Source of the DNA: Actinomycetota bacterium
GTDB lineage: Bacteria > Actinomycetota > Actinomycetes > Streptosporangiales > Streptosporangiaceae
Direction of reading: 5' to 3'
Length of the DNA stretch: 39,320 nt
Assembly (NCBI GenBank): GCA_003168295.1
Contig: PMST01000616.1
Coordinates: forward strand, 7,637-46,956
Below are positions 1-8,034 of the stretch, piece after piece; the first letter of the stretch is position 1; every line of letters begins with the position of its first letter. The notes beneath the pieces were generated by a model. That model had not been told where the DNA came from, made no database searches, and was given only the letters and a program-made list of their open reading frames with translations. The translations under genes and the position numbers were made by a program.

Positions 1-498
1 GTGGCCGTGGACCGGCCGTTGTGGCGCGCCGACCTGTTTGATCGTCATACCGACGCGCCGGGGACGTTCGGGGTCGCGCACTACCATCCGCGGTTCGCCG
101 GTGATGAGCCGTGCGCGCGGGTCTGGGATCCAAAGCTGACAGCTGATCCGTGGAGCTGGCTCGGGGACCAAGTCGCTTCGCTGGGCGCGGCGGGCGGAAC
201 CGGGCCGTGGCCCGTTGACCCGGCCGATGGCCCGGAGCTCAGCCGGCTCTCGGCCGGGATCGTGTCGCTGGCCCGGCCGTTCGGACCTGAACGCTGCCGG
301 TCCGCGGCCCAGTGCTATGAGCTGACCCGGGACGCGGCTGAATCGGTGCGGCTGATGATCGAGTACCTGCGGCGGCCGGACCTGCTCGACGGGGAGTGGG
401 TGGCGCCATGGCGAGGGACGGGCGTGCCGGATGCGGCTTCGTCTGAGCAGGAGACGGCGTCGTCCGGCGCGCGGGATGGCGCGCCGTCCGGTTCGTGA
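1..498 (+). CDS. Hypothetical protein, possibly truncated at the 5' end by the window edge
   Basis: The frame is open from base 1, where a GTG happens to sit, to a TGA at 496-498, giving up to 165 residues. The true start may lie outside the window. The protein is soluble-looking, rich in Trp, Pro and Asp, with no membrane segment or signal peptide. It has a charged Ser/Ala/Glu-rich tail over the last 25 residues. I do not recognise the family. It converges tail to tail with the next gene: its stop codon directly abuts the stop of the leftward hexapeptide protein, with no space for a separate terminator. The G+C-rich third positions support real coding. Function unknown. Confidence 0.6.
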   Translation: MAVDRPLWRADLFDRHTDAPGTFGVAHYHPRFAGDEPCARVWDPKLTADPWSWLGDQVASLGAAGGTGPWPVDPADGPELSRLSAGIVSLARPFGPERCRSAAQCYELTRDAAESVRLMIEYLRRPDLLDGEWVAPWRGTGVPDAASSEQETASSGARDGAPSGS

Positions 499-1194
499 TC
501 AGGTGCTGGCCTGGGACGGGGTGTGGCGCTGGTCGGGGACAATGCGGTCCCGGTGGTGCAGGGCCAGTCCCCGGGCATAGCGGCGGGCCACGTCGGACAT
601 CGGCGTGCCGGTGTCGCTGGCGCCCACACCGAAGACCGTGCCCGGGTAGTCCAGCGGCCCCATGATGGCGCGGATGCGGTCCCAGTCTCCCGGTGGCACG
701 AGTTCGGCGGGCTGCCCGCCGGCGAACCAGCCCATCGGTACCGCCACCCCGGACGGGACGACGGTATTGACGAAGACCACCGCATTGAACTCGACCTCGG
801 CGCCGGATTCGATGCGGGCGCCGTTGAACACCATCGCGCCGGTGGCGATCCGGGAGCCGCCCTCGATCACGCATCCGGTCAGGTGAGCGTGCGGGCCGAT
901 CAGCGCGTCGTCACCGACGCGGGTTTCCTGGCCCGGCACGCCCCGGATGATCGTGTTCTCCATGATCACGCAGTTCGCCCCGATCTGCACGGGGCCGCCC
1001 TCGGCAGTGATCACGGCGCCGAACAGCACCCGGCTGTGCGGGCCGACGGTGACATCTCCGGCCAGCACCGCGGTCGGCGCGATATAGGCCGACTCTGACA
1101 CCTGCGGGCTCTTCAGCCGGTGCTCCACGAACACCGCGCCACGCCCCACCACCGGCGACGGAGCCGGATATTCGTCCACACTCACATTCATCAC
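499..1194 (-). CDS. Left-handed beta-helix (hexapeptide repeat) protein, gamma-carbonic anhydrase/PaaY-like
   Basis: 231 residues, GTG start at 1194 (an in-frame ATG follows at once at 1191). Residues about 30-155 show the repeated hexapeptide pattern of a left-handed beta-helix (for example IAPTAVLAGDVTVG and IGANCVIMENTII), as in the gamma-carbonic anhydrase, YrdA and PaaY group. In that family three His residues bind the metal. Here the loop reads IGPHAHLTGC, and the position that usually carries the first His reads IIRG, so the metal site looks incomplete. Activity as a carbonic anhydrase is therefore doubtful. It could instead be a structural, thioesterase-like or acyltransferase-like member. 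The C-terminal 70 residues form a non-helical tail typical of actinobacterial members. The family call is firm; the function is not. Confidence 0.8.
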   Translation of the reverse strand: MMNVSVDEYPAPSPVVGRGAVFVEHRLKSPQVSESAYIAPTAVLAGDVTVGPHSRVLFGAVITAEGGPVQIGANCVIMENTIIRGVPGQETRVGDDALIGPHAHLTGCVIEGGSRIATGAMVFNGARIESGAEVEFNAVVFVNTVVPSGVAVPMGWFAGGQPAELVPPGDWDRIRAIMGPLDYPGTVFGVGASDTGTPMSDVARRYARGLALHHRDRIVPDQRHTPSQAST

Positions 1195-1216
1195 CTCAGA
1201 CCGCTTGCTGCCGAGC

Positions 1217-3520
1217 TTACCGATACCGGGTCATCGACGCATCAGTCTGACGACGCCGGCTTGGCGGCGCTTCCGGGTTCAGGCGGTGGGCGAGGGCGGT
1301 GTGGCGGCGGCCGGCGCTCTTGGTCCGGACGGCGGCGGCCAGGGCGCGGCGGGAACCGGCCAGGACGACCAGCTTCTTGGCCCGGGTAATCCCGGTGTAG
1401 AGCAGGTTGCGCTGCAGCATCATCCATGAGCTGGTGGTGAGCGGAATGACCACGGCCGGGTACTCGCTGCCCTGGGAGCGGTGGATGGTGACCGCGTAGG
1501 CGTGGGCCAGCTCGTCCAGTTCGTCGAACCCGTAGTCGACCTGCTCGTCCTCGTCGGTGCGCACGGCCAGGGTGTGATCTTCTAGCGACATCGCGGTGAC
1601 CACGCCCACCGTGCCGTTGAAGACGCCGGCGGCGCCCTTGTCGTAGTTGTTGCGCAGCTGAGTGACCTTGTCGCCGATCCGGAACACCCGGCCGCCGTAC
1701 CGCCGTTCCGGCGCGCCGTCGCGGAACGGGGTCAGGGCGTCTTGCAACAGCAGGTTGAGGTTGCCGGCTCCGGCCGGGCCGCGGTGCATCGGGCACAGCA
1801 CCTGCACGTCGCGGCGCGGGTCCAGGCCGAACCTGGCCGGGATCCGCCGGGCCACGATGTCGACCACGAGGCCGGCGGTGGCTTCGGTGTCCTCGCAGCC
1901 GAACCAGAAGAAGTCGCCGAAGCCGGACAGGGCGGGCAGCTGCCCGGCGTTGACCCGGTGGGCGTTGACCACGATGCCGGACTGCTGCGCCTGCCGGAAG
2001 ATCTTGGTCAGCCGCACCACCGGCAGCGACCCGGCGGCGAGCAGGTCCCGCAGCACCTCCCCGGCGCCGACCGAGGGCAGCTGGTCCACGTCCCCGACCA
2101 GCAGCAGGTGCGCTCCCGGCGCGACCGCCTTGACCAGCTTGTTGGCCAGGATCACGTCCACCATCGAGGTCTCGTCCACCACCACCAGGTCCGCGTCCAG
2201 CGGCTTGGCGGCGTCGAACGAGGGCTCGCCGCCGGGCCGCAGCTGCAGCAGCCGGTGGATGGTGGCCGCCTCGTGGCCGGCCAGTTCGGCGAGCCGCTTA
2301 GCCGCCCGGCCAGTCGGCGCGGCCAGCACGATCCTGGCGCCCTTGGCCCGGGCCAGCTCCACCACCGACCGCACGGTGAACGACTTCCCGCAGCCTGGTC
2401 CGCCGGTCAGCACCGCGACCCTTGAGGTTAGGGCCAGGCGGACGGCCTGGGCCTGTTCCGGGGCGAGCTGGGCGGCGGTCCGGCGGGCAAGCCACCCCAG
2501 CGCCTTGTCCCAGTCGGTGGCCGCGAACGCGCTGAGCCGGTCGGCCCGCGCGGCGTGCAGGCGGAGTAGGGCGTGAGCCAGGGATCGTTCCGCCTGATGG
2601 AAGGGCGGCAGGTAGACGGCGGGGACCTGCGGTGCGGACGGGACCGGCGCGGACCGGGCCGGCGCGGACGGGACCGAAGCGGGGACCGTCTCGCGGATTA
2701 CTCCCTCGGCGGCGGCCAGCTCGTCCAGGGCCGGGGTGACCAGCGCGGCCGGCACGTCGAGGATCTTGGCGGCGTCGGCGACCAGGTTGGGCGCGGGCAG
2801 GTAGCAGTGCCCGTCGTCGGCCGCCTCGGACAGGGTGTAGGCCAGGCCCGCCTTGATCCGCTCCGGGCTGTCGGCGGCGATGCCGACCGCGGCGGCGATC
2901 GTGTCCGCGGTCTTGAACCCGATCCCCCACACGTCCGCGGCCAGCCGGTACGGCTCGGACCGCACCACCGGCACCGACGCGTCGCCGTATTTCTTGTAGA
3001 TCCGCACCGCCAGCGACGTCGACACCCCGACGCCCTGCAGGAAGATCATCACCTCCTTGATCGCCTTCTGCTCGGCCCAGGCGGCGGCGATCATCGCGGT
3101 GCGCTTGGGGCCCAGCCCGCCGACCTCGATCAGCCGGGCCGGCTCGTCGTCGATGACGTGCATGATGTCCACGCCGAAGTGCGCCACCATCCGCTCGGCC
3201 ATCACCGGGCCGATGCCCTTGATCAGGCCCGAGCCCAGGTACTTCTGGATCCCCGCGGCCGTGGCGGGCAGCACCGTCGCGTAGGAGTGCACCTCGAACT
3301 GCCGGCCGTACTTCGGGTGGGACGACCACCGGCCGCGCAGCCGCAAGAACTCGCCCACCTGCGCGCCGAGCAGCGGCCCGACCGCCGTGATCAGGTCCGC
3401 GCCCCGTTCGGGCGCGATCCGGGCGATCGTGTACCCGGTCTCGGGGTTAGCGAACGTGACCCGCTCCAGCACCCCGTCCAAGACCGCGCCGCCACCCTGG
3501 CCTCCCACCACCGCTGGCAT
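1217..3520 (-). CDS. recD2: RecD2-type ATP-dependent 5'-3' DNA helicase (SF1B)
   Basis: 767 residues, close to the usual length of stand-alone RecD2 (YrrC) helicases found in organisms without RecBCD partners. Order: N-terminal OB-like domain (about 10-85), helix-hairpin-helix region (about 90-210, with KGIGPVMAERM and GLGPKRTAMIA), a Pro/Ala/Ser linker (about 278-305), then the helicase core. Walker A is GGPGCGKS at 373-380, Walker B VVVDETS at 446-452, motif III GDVDQLPS at 476-483, motif V TIHRSQGSEY at about 678-687, and motif VI LLYTGITRAKK at 706-716. All key residues are present. Known role of the family: unwinding DNA 5' to 3' in repair and recombination-associated processing. The linker is encoded by short GC-rich repeats around 2632-2690. 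Start ATG at 3520; the Shine-Dalgarno is weak. Confidence 0.93.
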   Translation of the reverse strand: MPAVVGGQGGGAVLDGVLERVTFANPETGYTIARIAPERGADLITAVGPLLGAQVGEFLRLRGRWSSHPKYGRQFEVHSYATVLPATAAGIQKYLGSGLIKGIGPVMAERMVAHFGVDIMHVIDDEPARLIEVGGLGPKRTAMIAAAWAEQKAIKEVMIFLQGVGVSTSLAVRIYKKYGDASVPVVRSEPYRLAADVWGIGFKTADTIAAAVGIAADSPERIKAGLAYTLSEAADDGHCYLPAPNLVADAAKILDVPAALVTPALDELAAAEGVIRETVPASVPSAPARSAPVPSAPQVPAVYLPPFHQAERSLAHALLRLHAARADRLSAFAATDWDKALGWLARRTAAQLAPEQAQAVRLALTSRVAVLTGGPGCGKSFTVRSVVELARAKGARIVLAAPTGRAAKRLAELAGHEAATIHRLLQLRPGGEPSFDAAKPLDADLVVVDETSMVDVILANKLVKAVAPGAHLLLVGDVDQLPSVGAGEVLRDLLAAGSLPVVRLTKIFRQAQQSGIVVNAHRVNAGQLPALSGFGDFFWFGCEDTEATAGLVVDIVARRIPARFGLDPRRDVQVLCPMHRGPAGAGNLNLLLQDALTPFRDGAPERRYGGRVFRIGDKVTQLRNNYDKGAAGVFNGTVGVVTAMSLEDHTLAVRTDEDEQVDYGFDELDELAHAYAVTIHRSQGSEYPAVVIPLTTSSWMMLQRNLLYTGITRAKKLVVLAGSRRALAAAVRTKSAGRRHTALAHRLNPEAPPSRRRQTDASMTRYR

Positions 3521-3631
3521 AAAGACAATCTTCTACCCGAACCACCCCGGCCGGTGGCCGGCGTCCGGAACCTTCCCGACCGGCCGCAAACGGATGCTGA
3601 CGACCACCCACGCACGCCTGACAGGTTCCTG

Positions 3632-4474
3632 CTAGCTGAGGTGGTCAGATACGGGGCCGGTCCGGAAGATGGGCCAGCCGACCTCGGTACGCCAGGCCGC
3701 CTCGTCGGGGGTGTCCTCGCGACCGGTCAGGTAGTACTCACGGATCGGGCCGTCCACGGCCAGCTCCCGGCGGGCCACGTGCGCGGCCAGCGCGCCGTAG
3801 GCCCGGTCGATGCCCTGGTCCGGACCGGGGTGGACGATGATGGCCAGCTCGGCGGCCGGCACGACTACCGGCTCCACCCGGCCGACCGGCCGGGCTTCCC
3901 CGTCGCAGGGAATGAACACGGTGGCCTGCCCGCGCTCGTCGGTGAACAGCTCGGCCGCGTAGATCCCGCCCGGCGGGCCGGCGGCGGCCAGCCCCTGCGC
4001 GCCGATGGTGGCGCGCAGCTCGCCGATCGCGCCCGGCAGCCAGGCGCTGGCGTCAGCCACGTCGATGACCGCGGTGATGGCGGCCGCGCGGGCCTGCGCC
4101 ACGCTGCGGTGGCTGATGTCGGCGTCGGGCGCGCCGCCCGGGCGGCCGAGCAGCTCCTGCAGCTCGGTCACCGCCTTGCGGGTGCGGGCCAGGCTGTCCT
4201 GCAGCCGGCCGAGGTGCCCGGCGATCAGCTCGTTGCGGGCCGGGAGGTCGGGCGCGGCCAGGATGCCGCGGATCTCCTCGACCGGCATGTCCAGCGCCCG
4301 GAACCGCCGGATGACCTGCGCCAGCGGGATCTGGTCGGCGCCGTAGCGGCGGTGCCCGGTGAAGCGGTCCACGTCCGCGGGCTCGAGCAGGCCGACGCTG
4401 TGGTAGTAGCGCAGGGTCTTGACGCTCATGTGCGTCGCCCGGGAGAAGTCCCCGATCGGCAGCGAGGTAGCCAT
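3632..4474 (-). CDS. MerR-family transcriptional regulator with GyrI-like effector domain
   Basis: 280 residues. The N-terminal 70 residues are a MerR winged helix (IGDFSRATHMSVKTLRYYH, then the wing and RRYGADQIP). A dimerisation helix follows (about 75-125) and then a GyrI/BmrR-C-like small-molecule-binding domain (about 130-270). This layout is that of BltR/BmrR-type regulators, which sense lipophilic or cationic compounds and activate transporters or their own gene. The ATG at 4474 lies only 16 bases from a perfect 15-bp palindrome placed between a candidate -35 and -10, which points to autoregulation (see the operator entry). No transporter sits next to it: recD2 lies downstream on the same strand after 111 bases, so the target may be itself or a distant gene. 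Confidence 0.88.
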   Translation of the reverse strand: MATSLPIGDFSRATHMSVKTLRYYHSVGLLEPADVDRFTGHRRYGADQIPLAQVIRRFRALDMPVEEIRGILAAPDLPARNELIAGHLGRLQDSLARTRKAVTELQELLGRPGGAPDADISHRSVAQARAAAITAVIDVADASAWLPGAIGELRATIGAQGLAAAGPPGGIYAAELFTDERGQATVFIPCDGEARPVGRVEPVVVPAAELAIIVHPGPDQGIDRAYGALAAHVARRELAVDGPIREYYLTGREDTPDEAAWRTEVGWPIFRTGPVSDHLS

Positions 4475-4480
4475 GGCTCC

Positions 4481-4511
4481 AGTGTCATGCCTCCCCCAGG
4501 GGGAGAAACAA
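4481..4511 (-). promoter_or_regulatory. MerR-type promoter/operator of the regulator gene
   Basis: The sequence CTCCCCCAGGGGGAG at 4491-4505 is a perfect 7+1+7 palindrome. Read leftward it lies between a candidate -35 TTGTTT (4511-4506) and a candidate -10 GACACT (4486-4481). The spacer is 19 bases, the over-long spacing typical of promoters that MerR proteins activate by untwisting. The predicted transcription start falls at or within a base or two of the ATG, suggesting a leaderless or near-leaderless mRNA. The palindrome is seen directly; the promoter elements are weak matches and are inferred. Confidence 0.65.
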
Positions 4512-4623
4512 GCGGGTGGCGCGGCCTTGATCCTCCCCGGCGTTTACGCCTGCGCAATCAAATGCCGGAAGGGTTCGCGCGGATGAACCACATTCCCTGC
4601 CGGTACGTATTGAAACTAAGGTA

Positions 4624-4674
4624 CCCGTCCTTTTCTGACAGGGATCGAATAAGATACTCGCCGGAAAGGACGGG
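4624..4674 (+). promoter_or_regulatory. Stem-loop covering the ribosome binding site of the Ser/Pro-rich protein
   Basis: CCCGTCCTTTTC (4624-4635) pairs with GGAAAGGACGGG (4663-4674): 12 pairs including one G.U, with a 27-base loop. The right arm contains the only Shine-Dalgarno-like run (AAGGACGGGG) before the GTG at 4681, so folding would hide the ribosome site. It could be a translational switch, or a remnant of an insertion-sequence end, given the transposase-like N-terminus of the downstream protein. Apart from this structure, 4506-4623 shows nothing I can name. Confidence 0.5.
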
Positions 4675-4680
4675 GATCAA

Positions 4681-5505
4681 GTGACCGGGACCAAGGATCC
4701 TAAAAGGTATTCGCCGGAGTTTAAGGAAAAAGCCGCCATAACGGTGACCGACCTCTCCAAGCCGGACGCGGTGGCGGGCTGGCCGGACGGGATCCAGCGC
4801 GCGGATCCGGGACGGCCCGGCGAGCCCGCGCGGAGGACCTGGCTCCCCGGGTGGAGCAGGGTCCGGGACAACCCCGGAGCCGCGACCGCGACCGGAGCGA
4901 TCGCCCTGTGGGGCACCGCGGCCCTGACCGCCGTCCTGGTCATGGTCATCGGCGGGCGCACCATCACCCACCTGGCCGCTCACACCAGCCACGGCCCGGC
5001 CGCGGGCGCACTGGCGAGCCCGAGCCGCACGGCATCTCCCACCGTCCCGGCCCGAAGCTCATCAGCCAGCCCGCCATCACCCAGCCGCCTGGCCCCCGCA
5101 GGCATGCTTACGCCCGCAGCGGCCACCGGAACCTCTACCCCATCCGGGGCCCCCACCGTGCCCGCGACCCCTGTCGCACCGCGGCCTAAGACGTCACCAA
5201 CGGGTTCACCTACGCCCTCAGAACCGGCTTCCCCGCCGCCATCACAGACACCGGCACCGGTGCACTCGGCGACTCCGACACCGGCGCCTACACCCTCAAA
5301 TTCACCGTCTCCGTCTCCGTCTCCGTCACCCTCGCCGTCGCCCACTCCCTCGCCTTCGCCGTCTTCGTCGTCTCCGACACCGAGACCCACGCGGTCACAT
5401 TCGCCCTCGCCGCCGCCCACGACTCCGACACCGAGGCCCACGCGGTCACATTCACCCGTGCCGTCTCCGTCACCCACGACTCCGGGGCTCTCATTCACAC
5501 AGTGA
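4681..5505 (+). CDS. Single-pass membrane protein with Ser/Pro/Thr-rich extracellular domain and transposase-like N-terminus
   Basis: 274 residues from GTG 4681. Residues 1-20 contain [12 protein letters not shown], a close look-alike of the N-terminus of IS3-family OrfA (HTH_Tnp_1) transposases, but the helix-turn-helix that should follow is missing. Residues about 70-95 form one hydrophobic segment ([20 protein letters not shown]). From about residue 110 to the end the protein is almost only Ser, Pro and Thr, in the style of a cell-wall-spanning stalk. The last part contains two copies of [11 protein letters not shown], encoded by a 31-bp direct repeat. I infer an extracytoplasmic stalk with the N-terminus in the cytosol. 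A 5' IS fragment may have been fused to, or supplies the start for, the membrane protein; an internal start near 4771 (GTG) is the alternative. Function unknown. Confidence 0.6.
   Translation: MTGTKDPKRYSPEFKEKAAITVTDLSKPDAVAGWPDGIQRADPGRPGEPARRTWLPGWSRVRDNPGAATATGAIALWGTAALTAVLVMVIGGRTITHLAAHTSHGPAAGALASPSRTASPTVPARSSSASPPSPSRLAPAGMLTPAAATGTSTPSGAPTVPATPVAPRPKTSPTGSPTPSEPASPPPSQTPAPVHSATPTPAPTPSNSPSPSPSPSPSPSPTPSPSPSSSSPTPRPTRSHSPSPPPTTPTPRPTRSHSPVPSPSPTTPGLSFTQ
5372..5453 (+). repeat. 31-bp direct repeat inside the Ser/Pro-rich coding region
   Basis: The 31 bases at 5372-5402 recur at 5423-5453 with one mismatch and are separated by 20 bases. Both encode the peptide [11 protein letters not shown]. 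The stretch before it (about 5300-5370) is a run of imperfect ccgtct/ccctcg hexamers. This is low-complexity expansion in a stalk region and not a CRISPR: there are no unique spacers and there is only one repeat pair. Confidence 0.8.
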
Positions 5506-5550
5506 ACACAGCCTCGCGAGCAGTCGCGGTGTGTGCAGTACACCCCACAG

Positions 5551-5582
5551 GCTGCGGAGCATCCCGGCTGCGGAGCATCCCG
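5551..5582. repeat. 16-bp tandem duplication in the intergenic region
   Basis: The 16-mer GCTGCGGAGCATCCCG occurs at 5551-5566 and again, exactly, at 5567-5582; the next four bases begin a third copy. The end of the second copy forms the left arm of the terminator-like hairpin that follows. Confidence 0.8.
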
Positions 5583-5599
5583 GCTGGGTGTCAGCCGGG
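5579..5599. terminator. Bidirectional terminator-like hairpin between convergent genes
   Basis: CCCGGCTG (5579-5586), loop GGTGT, CAGCCGGG (5592-5599): a perfect 8-bp GC-rich stem with a 5-base loop. It lies in the 129-base gap between the rightward Ser/Pro-rich gene (stop 5505) and the leftward acyltransferase gene (stop 5635). There is no U-tract, as is common in actinobacteria. Its symmetrical position suits termination in both directions; this is inferred. Confidence 0.6.
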
Positions 5600-5634
5600 G
5601 CCCGGATCGTGTTACATCCGGCGAACGGGTCTTG

Positions 5635-6750
5635 TCACATCCGGCCATAGGTCCGGCGGGAAACGCCGCTGTGACGGAGTATCCAATCGGCATTGCGGTG
5701 GAGACCCGGATGGTTACGAACGGTGCGGACGGACCACCGGGCAGAAGCGTCATAGACGCGATGCCCGGTGCCAAGCAACGACCGCCTGGTCGCGATGCCT
5801 TCAGCGAGCGGGATGTCACTATTTTTCAGTTTCTGCGCAAAGCTCTTGGCGCCCTTGCCCATGTGGATCGCTTGTATTCCGGTGGCGGCGAGTACCTCTG
5901 CCGTCTGCATGAGCTGGATCAGCCCAGGAGAGTACTCGCGGAAGCGAAAGTCGTAGGCGGTGAACCAGCCGACCAGGAGGTGCTCGGTGCGCAGGCCGAA
6001 TTGGGCGGCCACCGGCTGGTCGCCCGCGTACAGGACCGACAGCAGGCCGCCGAGATAGTCGCTATCAGCGGCGAGGAGGGCATCGAGGAGTCCGACGACC
6101 CAGCGCCGCTCGAAGCGGTCGACGTGGCTCGTCCGGCGGTACTGATCCGACTTCCAGCCGATGAGCGTGCGCAGCACGCTGGCATCGCGTGAATCAGTCA
6201 CGATGCGGACATCGCCGACTTCGCGCCCGAGCTTGCGGGTCTTGCGGGCGAGTTCCTTGCAGAAGCGTGGCGACTCGGTCTGGAGCTTTGCATAGTAAGC
6301 ATCAAAGCCGTCGGTAAGATCCATTACTGGTGAGAGCGCCGTAGCTGCGTGGTAGGACTTAAACGGCTGCTGGTCGACGATCAGATTATCGAACTGCCAG
6401 GCTGATAGCCGGCATCCCTGCAGAAGCTCCCGCGCATCCCATTCGGCTCCCCGCGCATGGACGATGCCTTGGCATGGGGACAGCCAGCCGCAGATCGGCA
6501 CACCCACGCCGAACCGTCGCCGTTCAAACGGAAAGAATCCCATTATAGACTGATTTTTCGTTAGCACGGCAATTTGGGCGTCGGGCCGGAAGCGACCGAC
6601 AACCGTTGCGAACTCGGGTGACAGAAAAGGATTGAGCAGAGACGGCGTGGCCCGCTGCATGGAGTGCCACGCGGCAATCTCAGCTGAGCCCAGATCGCTT
6701 GGGTCGATAAGCTTTACATGCATGGGATCTGATTCATCTCGTTGAAGCAT
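5635..6750 (-). CDS. BioF2-like/CelD-like GNAT-fold acyltransferase
   Basis: 371 residues, ATG at 6750 preceded by AGGA at a 6-base spacing. The fold is that of the Acetyltransf_6 (BioF2-like, PF13480) family. The central to C-terminal part (about 150-320) runs through YYAKLQTESPRFCKELARK, LLSVLYAGDQPVAAQFGL and WFTAYDFRFREYSPG, ending in IHMGKGAKSFAQKLKNSD; these are hallmarks of CelD/FemAB-type proteins found in polysaccharide loci. Family members transfer acyl or aminoacyl groups; the substrate here is unknown. It starts 8 bases after the FAD-monooxygenase stop on the same strand, so the two form an operon. Its DNA is visibly poorer in G+C than that of its neighbours, suggesting acquisition. 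It may modify the product of the monooxygenase or decorate the nearby polysaccharide; both are inference. Confidence 0.82.
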   Translation of the reverse strand: MLQRDESDPMHVKLIDPSDLGSAEIAAWHSMQRATPSLLNPFLSPEFATVVGRFRPDAQIAVLTKNQSIMGFFPFERRRFGVGVPICGWLSPCQGIVHARGAEWDARELLQGCRLSAWQFDNLIVDQQPFKSYHAATALSPVMDLTDGFDAYYAKLQTESPRFCKELARKTRKLGREVGDVRIVTDSRDASVLRTLIGWKSDQYRRTSHVDRFERRWVVGLLDALLAADSDYLGGLLSVLYAGDQPVAAQFGLRTEHLLVGWFTAYDFRFREYSPGLIQLMQTAEVLAATGIQAIHMGKGAKSFAQKLKNSDIPLAEGIATRRSLLGTGHRVYDASARWSVRTVRNHPGLHRNADWILRHSGVSRRTYGRM

Positions 6751-6758
6751 AGCGAGTC

Positions 6759-7994
6759 CTAGATCGTAACCTGGTTCGGCTTTTGCCGGCTGGAGATCGC
6801 TTTCACCTTCGGCCCCACCCTCCCGCGGAGTGCACGCAAGACGGTGATTTCCTCGGTGGCCCGAAGGAGCTGGCCGTAGAGCCGGGGAGGAAGGCGGGGC
6901 AGCAGCGGCGATCGGCGCCCATCGAGAAGCATAGAGAAGTGGTTAATCTCGAGGTCGATGTAGCGAGGCAGGTCCTCGAACCATTGGGCGCTGAAGCGAG
7001 CATCACTTTGGGGTTGCCTGAGCGCGGCTTTGCGCTGCCGTTCATATGACTGGAGGGCTAGCTCCATGTTGCTGTGCTGGTGCAGGTTTTCGGCGAGGGC
7101 GAGCGCGTCCTCGATGGCCAGTTTCGTTCCCCATCCGATGTTGAAGTGGGTGGTATGGGCCGTATCCCCGGCCAATACAATCTGGCCATCATGCCAGCGC
7201 TGATTGATGATAGTACGAAAGTTCGACCATCGGACGTCCGTACCGTCAAGACGCTGCCCGACCAGCCGATGGCCATCCAGGTGGGGCGCGAAGATTTTCT
7301 CGAGCAGGGCGAGGCTGCCATCGGGCGGCATTGTTTCGAAACCCAGGCCTCGCCACGTTTCCGGCGAACATTCCACGATAAACGTGCTCAAATCGGCATC
7401 GATACCGTAGGCGTAGGCCCACAGCCAACCGCAGTCTGTGCGGACGAAGGCGTACGTGAAGGATTCGAACACCTTGTCCGTTCCCAGCCAGATGTATTTA
7501 TTCCTGCCTAGGTCCACCTCGGTGTCAAACCCAGCTTCAAGCCTGGTCTGGCTGTTCACGCCGTCGCAGGCCACGATGAGATCGGACTCCGGCAGCTGCG
7601 ACAGGGCCGTCACCTCGTGACCGAGCTTGATATGCACACCCAGGTCTTGTATACGATTTACCAAGATATCCAGCAGACGCTGCCGGTTGATGCTGTAGCC
7701 ACCGTGCTTGTTGATGCCGTAGCCACCGTGCTTGGAGCGCACCGCCTGCTTACCCTGGACATCGACGACCTGACTGCCCCATCGGGACGCAGCCCTTTCG
7801 ATGGCCCGCGCTGAGGAGTGGTCGCTGCGGTAGAGCTCCGCCATAAGGTCACCACCGAACGTCACTCCCCAGCCATAGCTCAAGTCGGGCCCGCTGCGTT
7901 CAAAGATTGTGATGTCGTTTCCGGGATCACTCAGCTTCATCAGCAGCGCAAAATACAGGCCGGTCGGCCCGCCACCCACGCACGCGATCCTCAC
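6759..7994 (-). CDS. FAD-dependent monooxygenase, similar to salicylyl-CoA 5-hydroxylase/2-aminobenzoyl-CoA monooxygenase
   Basis: 411 residues from GTG 7994, chosen because AAGGGAG lies 5 bases upstream; a further in-frame GTG at 8033 lacks a ribosome site and falls next to the likely -10. Group A flavoprotein hydroxylase: N-terminal Rossmann motif GGGPTG, then FERSGPDLSYGWGV, which resembles the FERNxPDDTFGWGV segment of salicylyl-CoA/aminobenzoyl-CoA hydroxylases. The middle DLIVACDGVNS motif contacts FAD and NADPH, and GDTAHTTHFNIGWGTKLA (about 273-290) is the FAD ribityl-binding motif. The family uses NAD(P)H and O2 to hydroxylate aromatic (often CoA-linked) substrates. An 8-residue tandem duplication (KHGGYGIN/KHGGYSIN) sits just before the NRQRLL helix. 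It is the first gene of a two-gene operon with the acyltransferase and has a G+C content lower than its surroundings. Confidence 0.85.
   Translation of the reverse strand: MRIACVGGGPTGLYFALLMKLSDPGNDITIFERSGPDLSYGWGVTFGGDLMAELYRSDHSSARAIERAASRWGSQVVDVQGKQAVRSKHGGYGINKHGGYSINRQRLLDILVNRIQDLGVHIKLGHEVTALSQLPESDLIVACDGVNSQTRLEAGFDTEVDLGRNKYIWLGTDKVFESFTYAFVRTDCGWLWAYAYGIDADLSTFIVECSPETWRGLGFETMPPDGSLALLEKIFAPHLDGHRLVGQRLDGTDVRWSNFRTIINQRWHDGQIVLAGDTAHTTHFNIGWGTKLAIEDALALAENLHQHSNMELALQSYERQRKAALRQPQSDARFSAQWFEDLPRYIDLEINHFSMLLDGRRSPLLPRLPPRLYGQLLRATEEITVLRALRGRVGPKVKAISSRQKPNQVTI
7686..7733 (-). repeat. 24-bp in-frame tandem duplication inside the monooxygenase gene
   Basis: Bases 7686-7709 and 7710-7733 are identical except at one position and encode KHGGYSIN and KHGGYGIN. 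The duplication adds eight residues to a loop between two conserved parts of the FAD domain and keeps the frame, so the enzyme may still be active. Confidence 0.85.
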
Positions 7995-8034
7995 CGTGTC
8001 TCCCTTGCCCGACAGACCTCCACTGCCATTCACT

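Noticed and set aside
2573..4684. 703-codon rightward open frame opposite recD2 and merR
   Set aside because: It is antisense to two well-defined genes, consists of Arg/Gly/Asp/Pro-rich filler without any domain, and is a normal by-product of high G+C.
5290..5460. Possible CRISPR-like array
   Set aside because: The repeats are codon-level Ser/Pro expansions with one 31-bp pair; there are no regular unique spacers and no cas genes.
4980..5819. Leftward frame with Gly-Asp-Gly-Asp repeats that looks like a calcium-binding protein
   Set aside because: It is the mirror of the Ser/Pro codon repeats on the plus strand; the plus-strand protein has a membrane anchor and a start signal.
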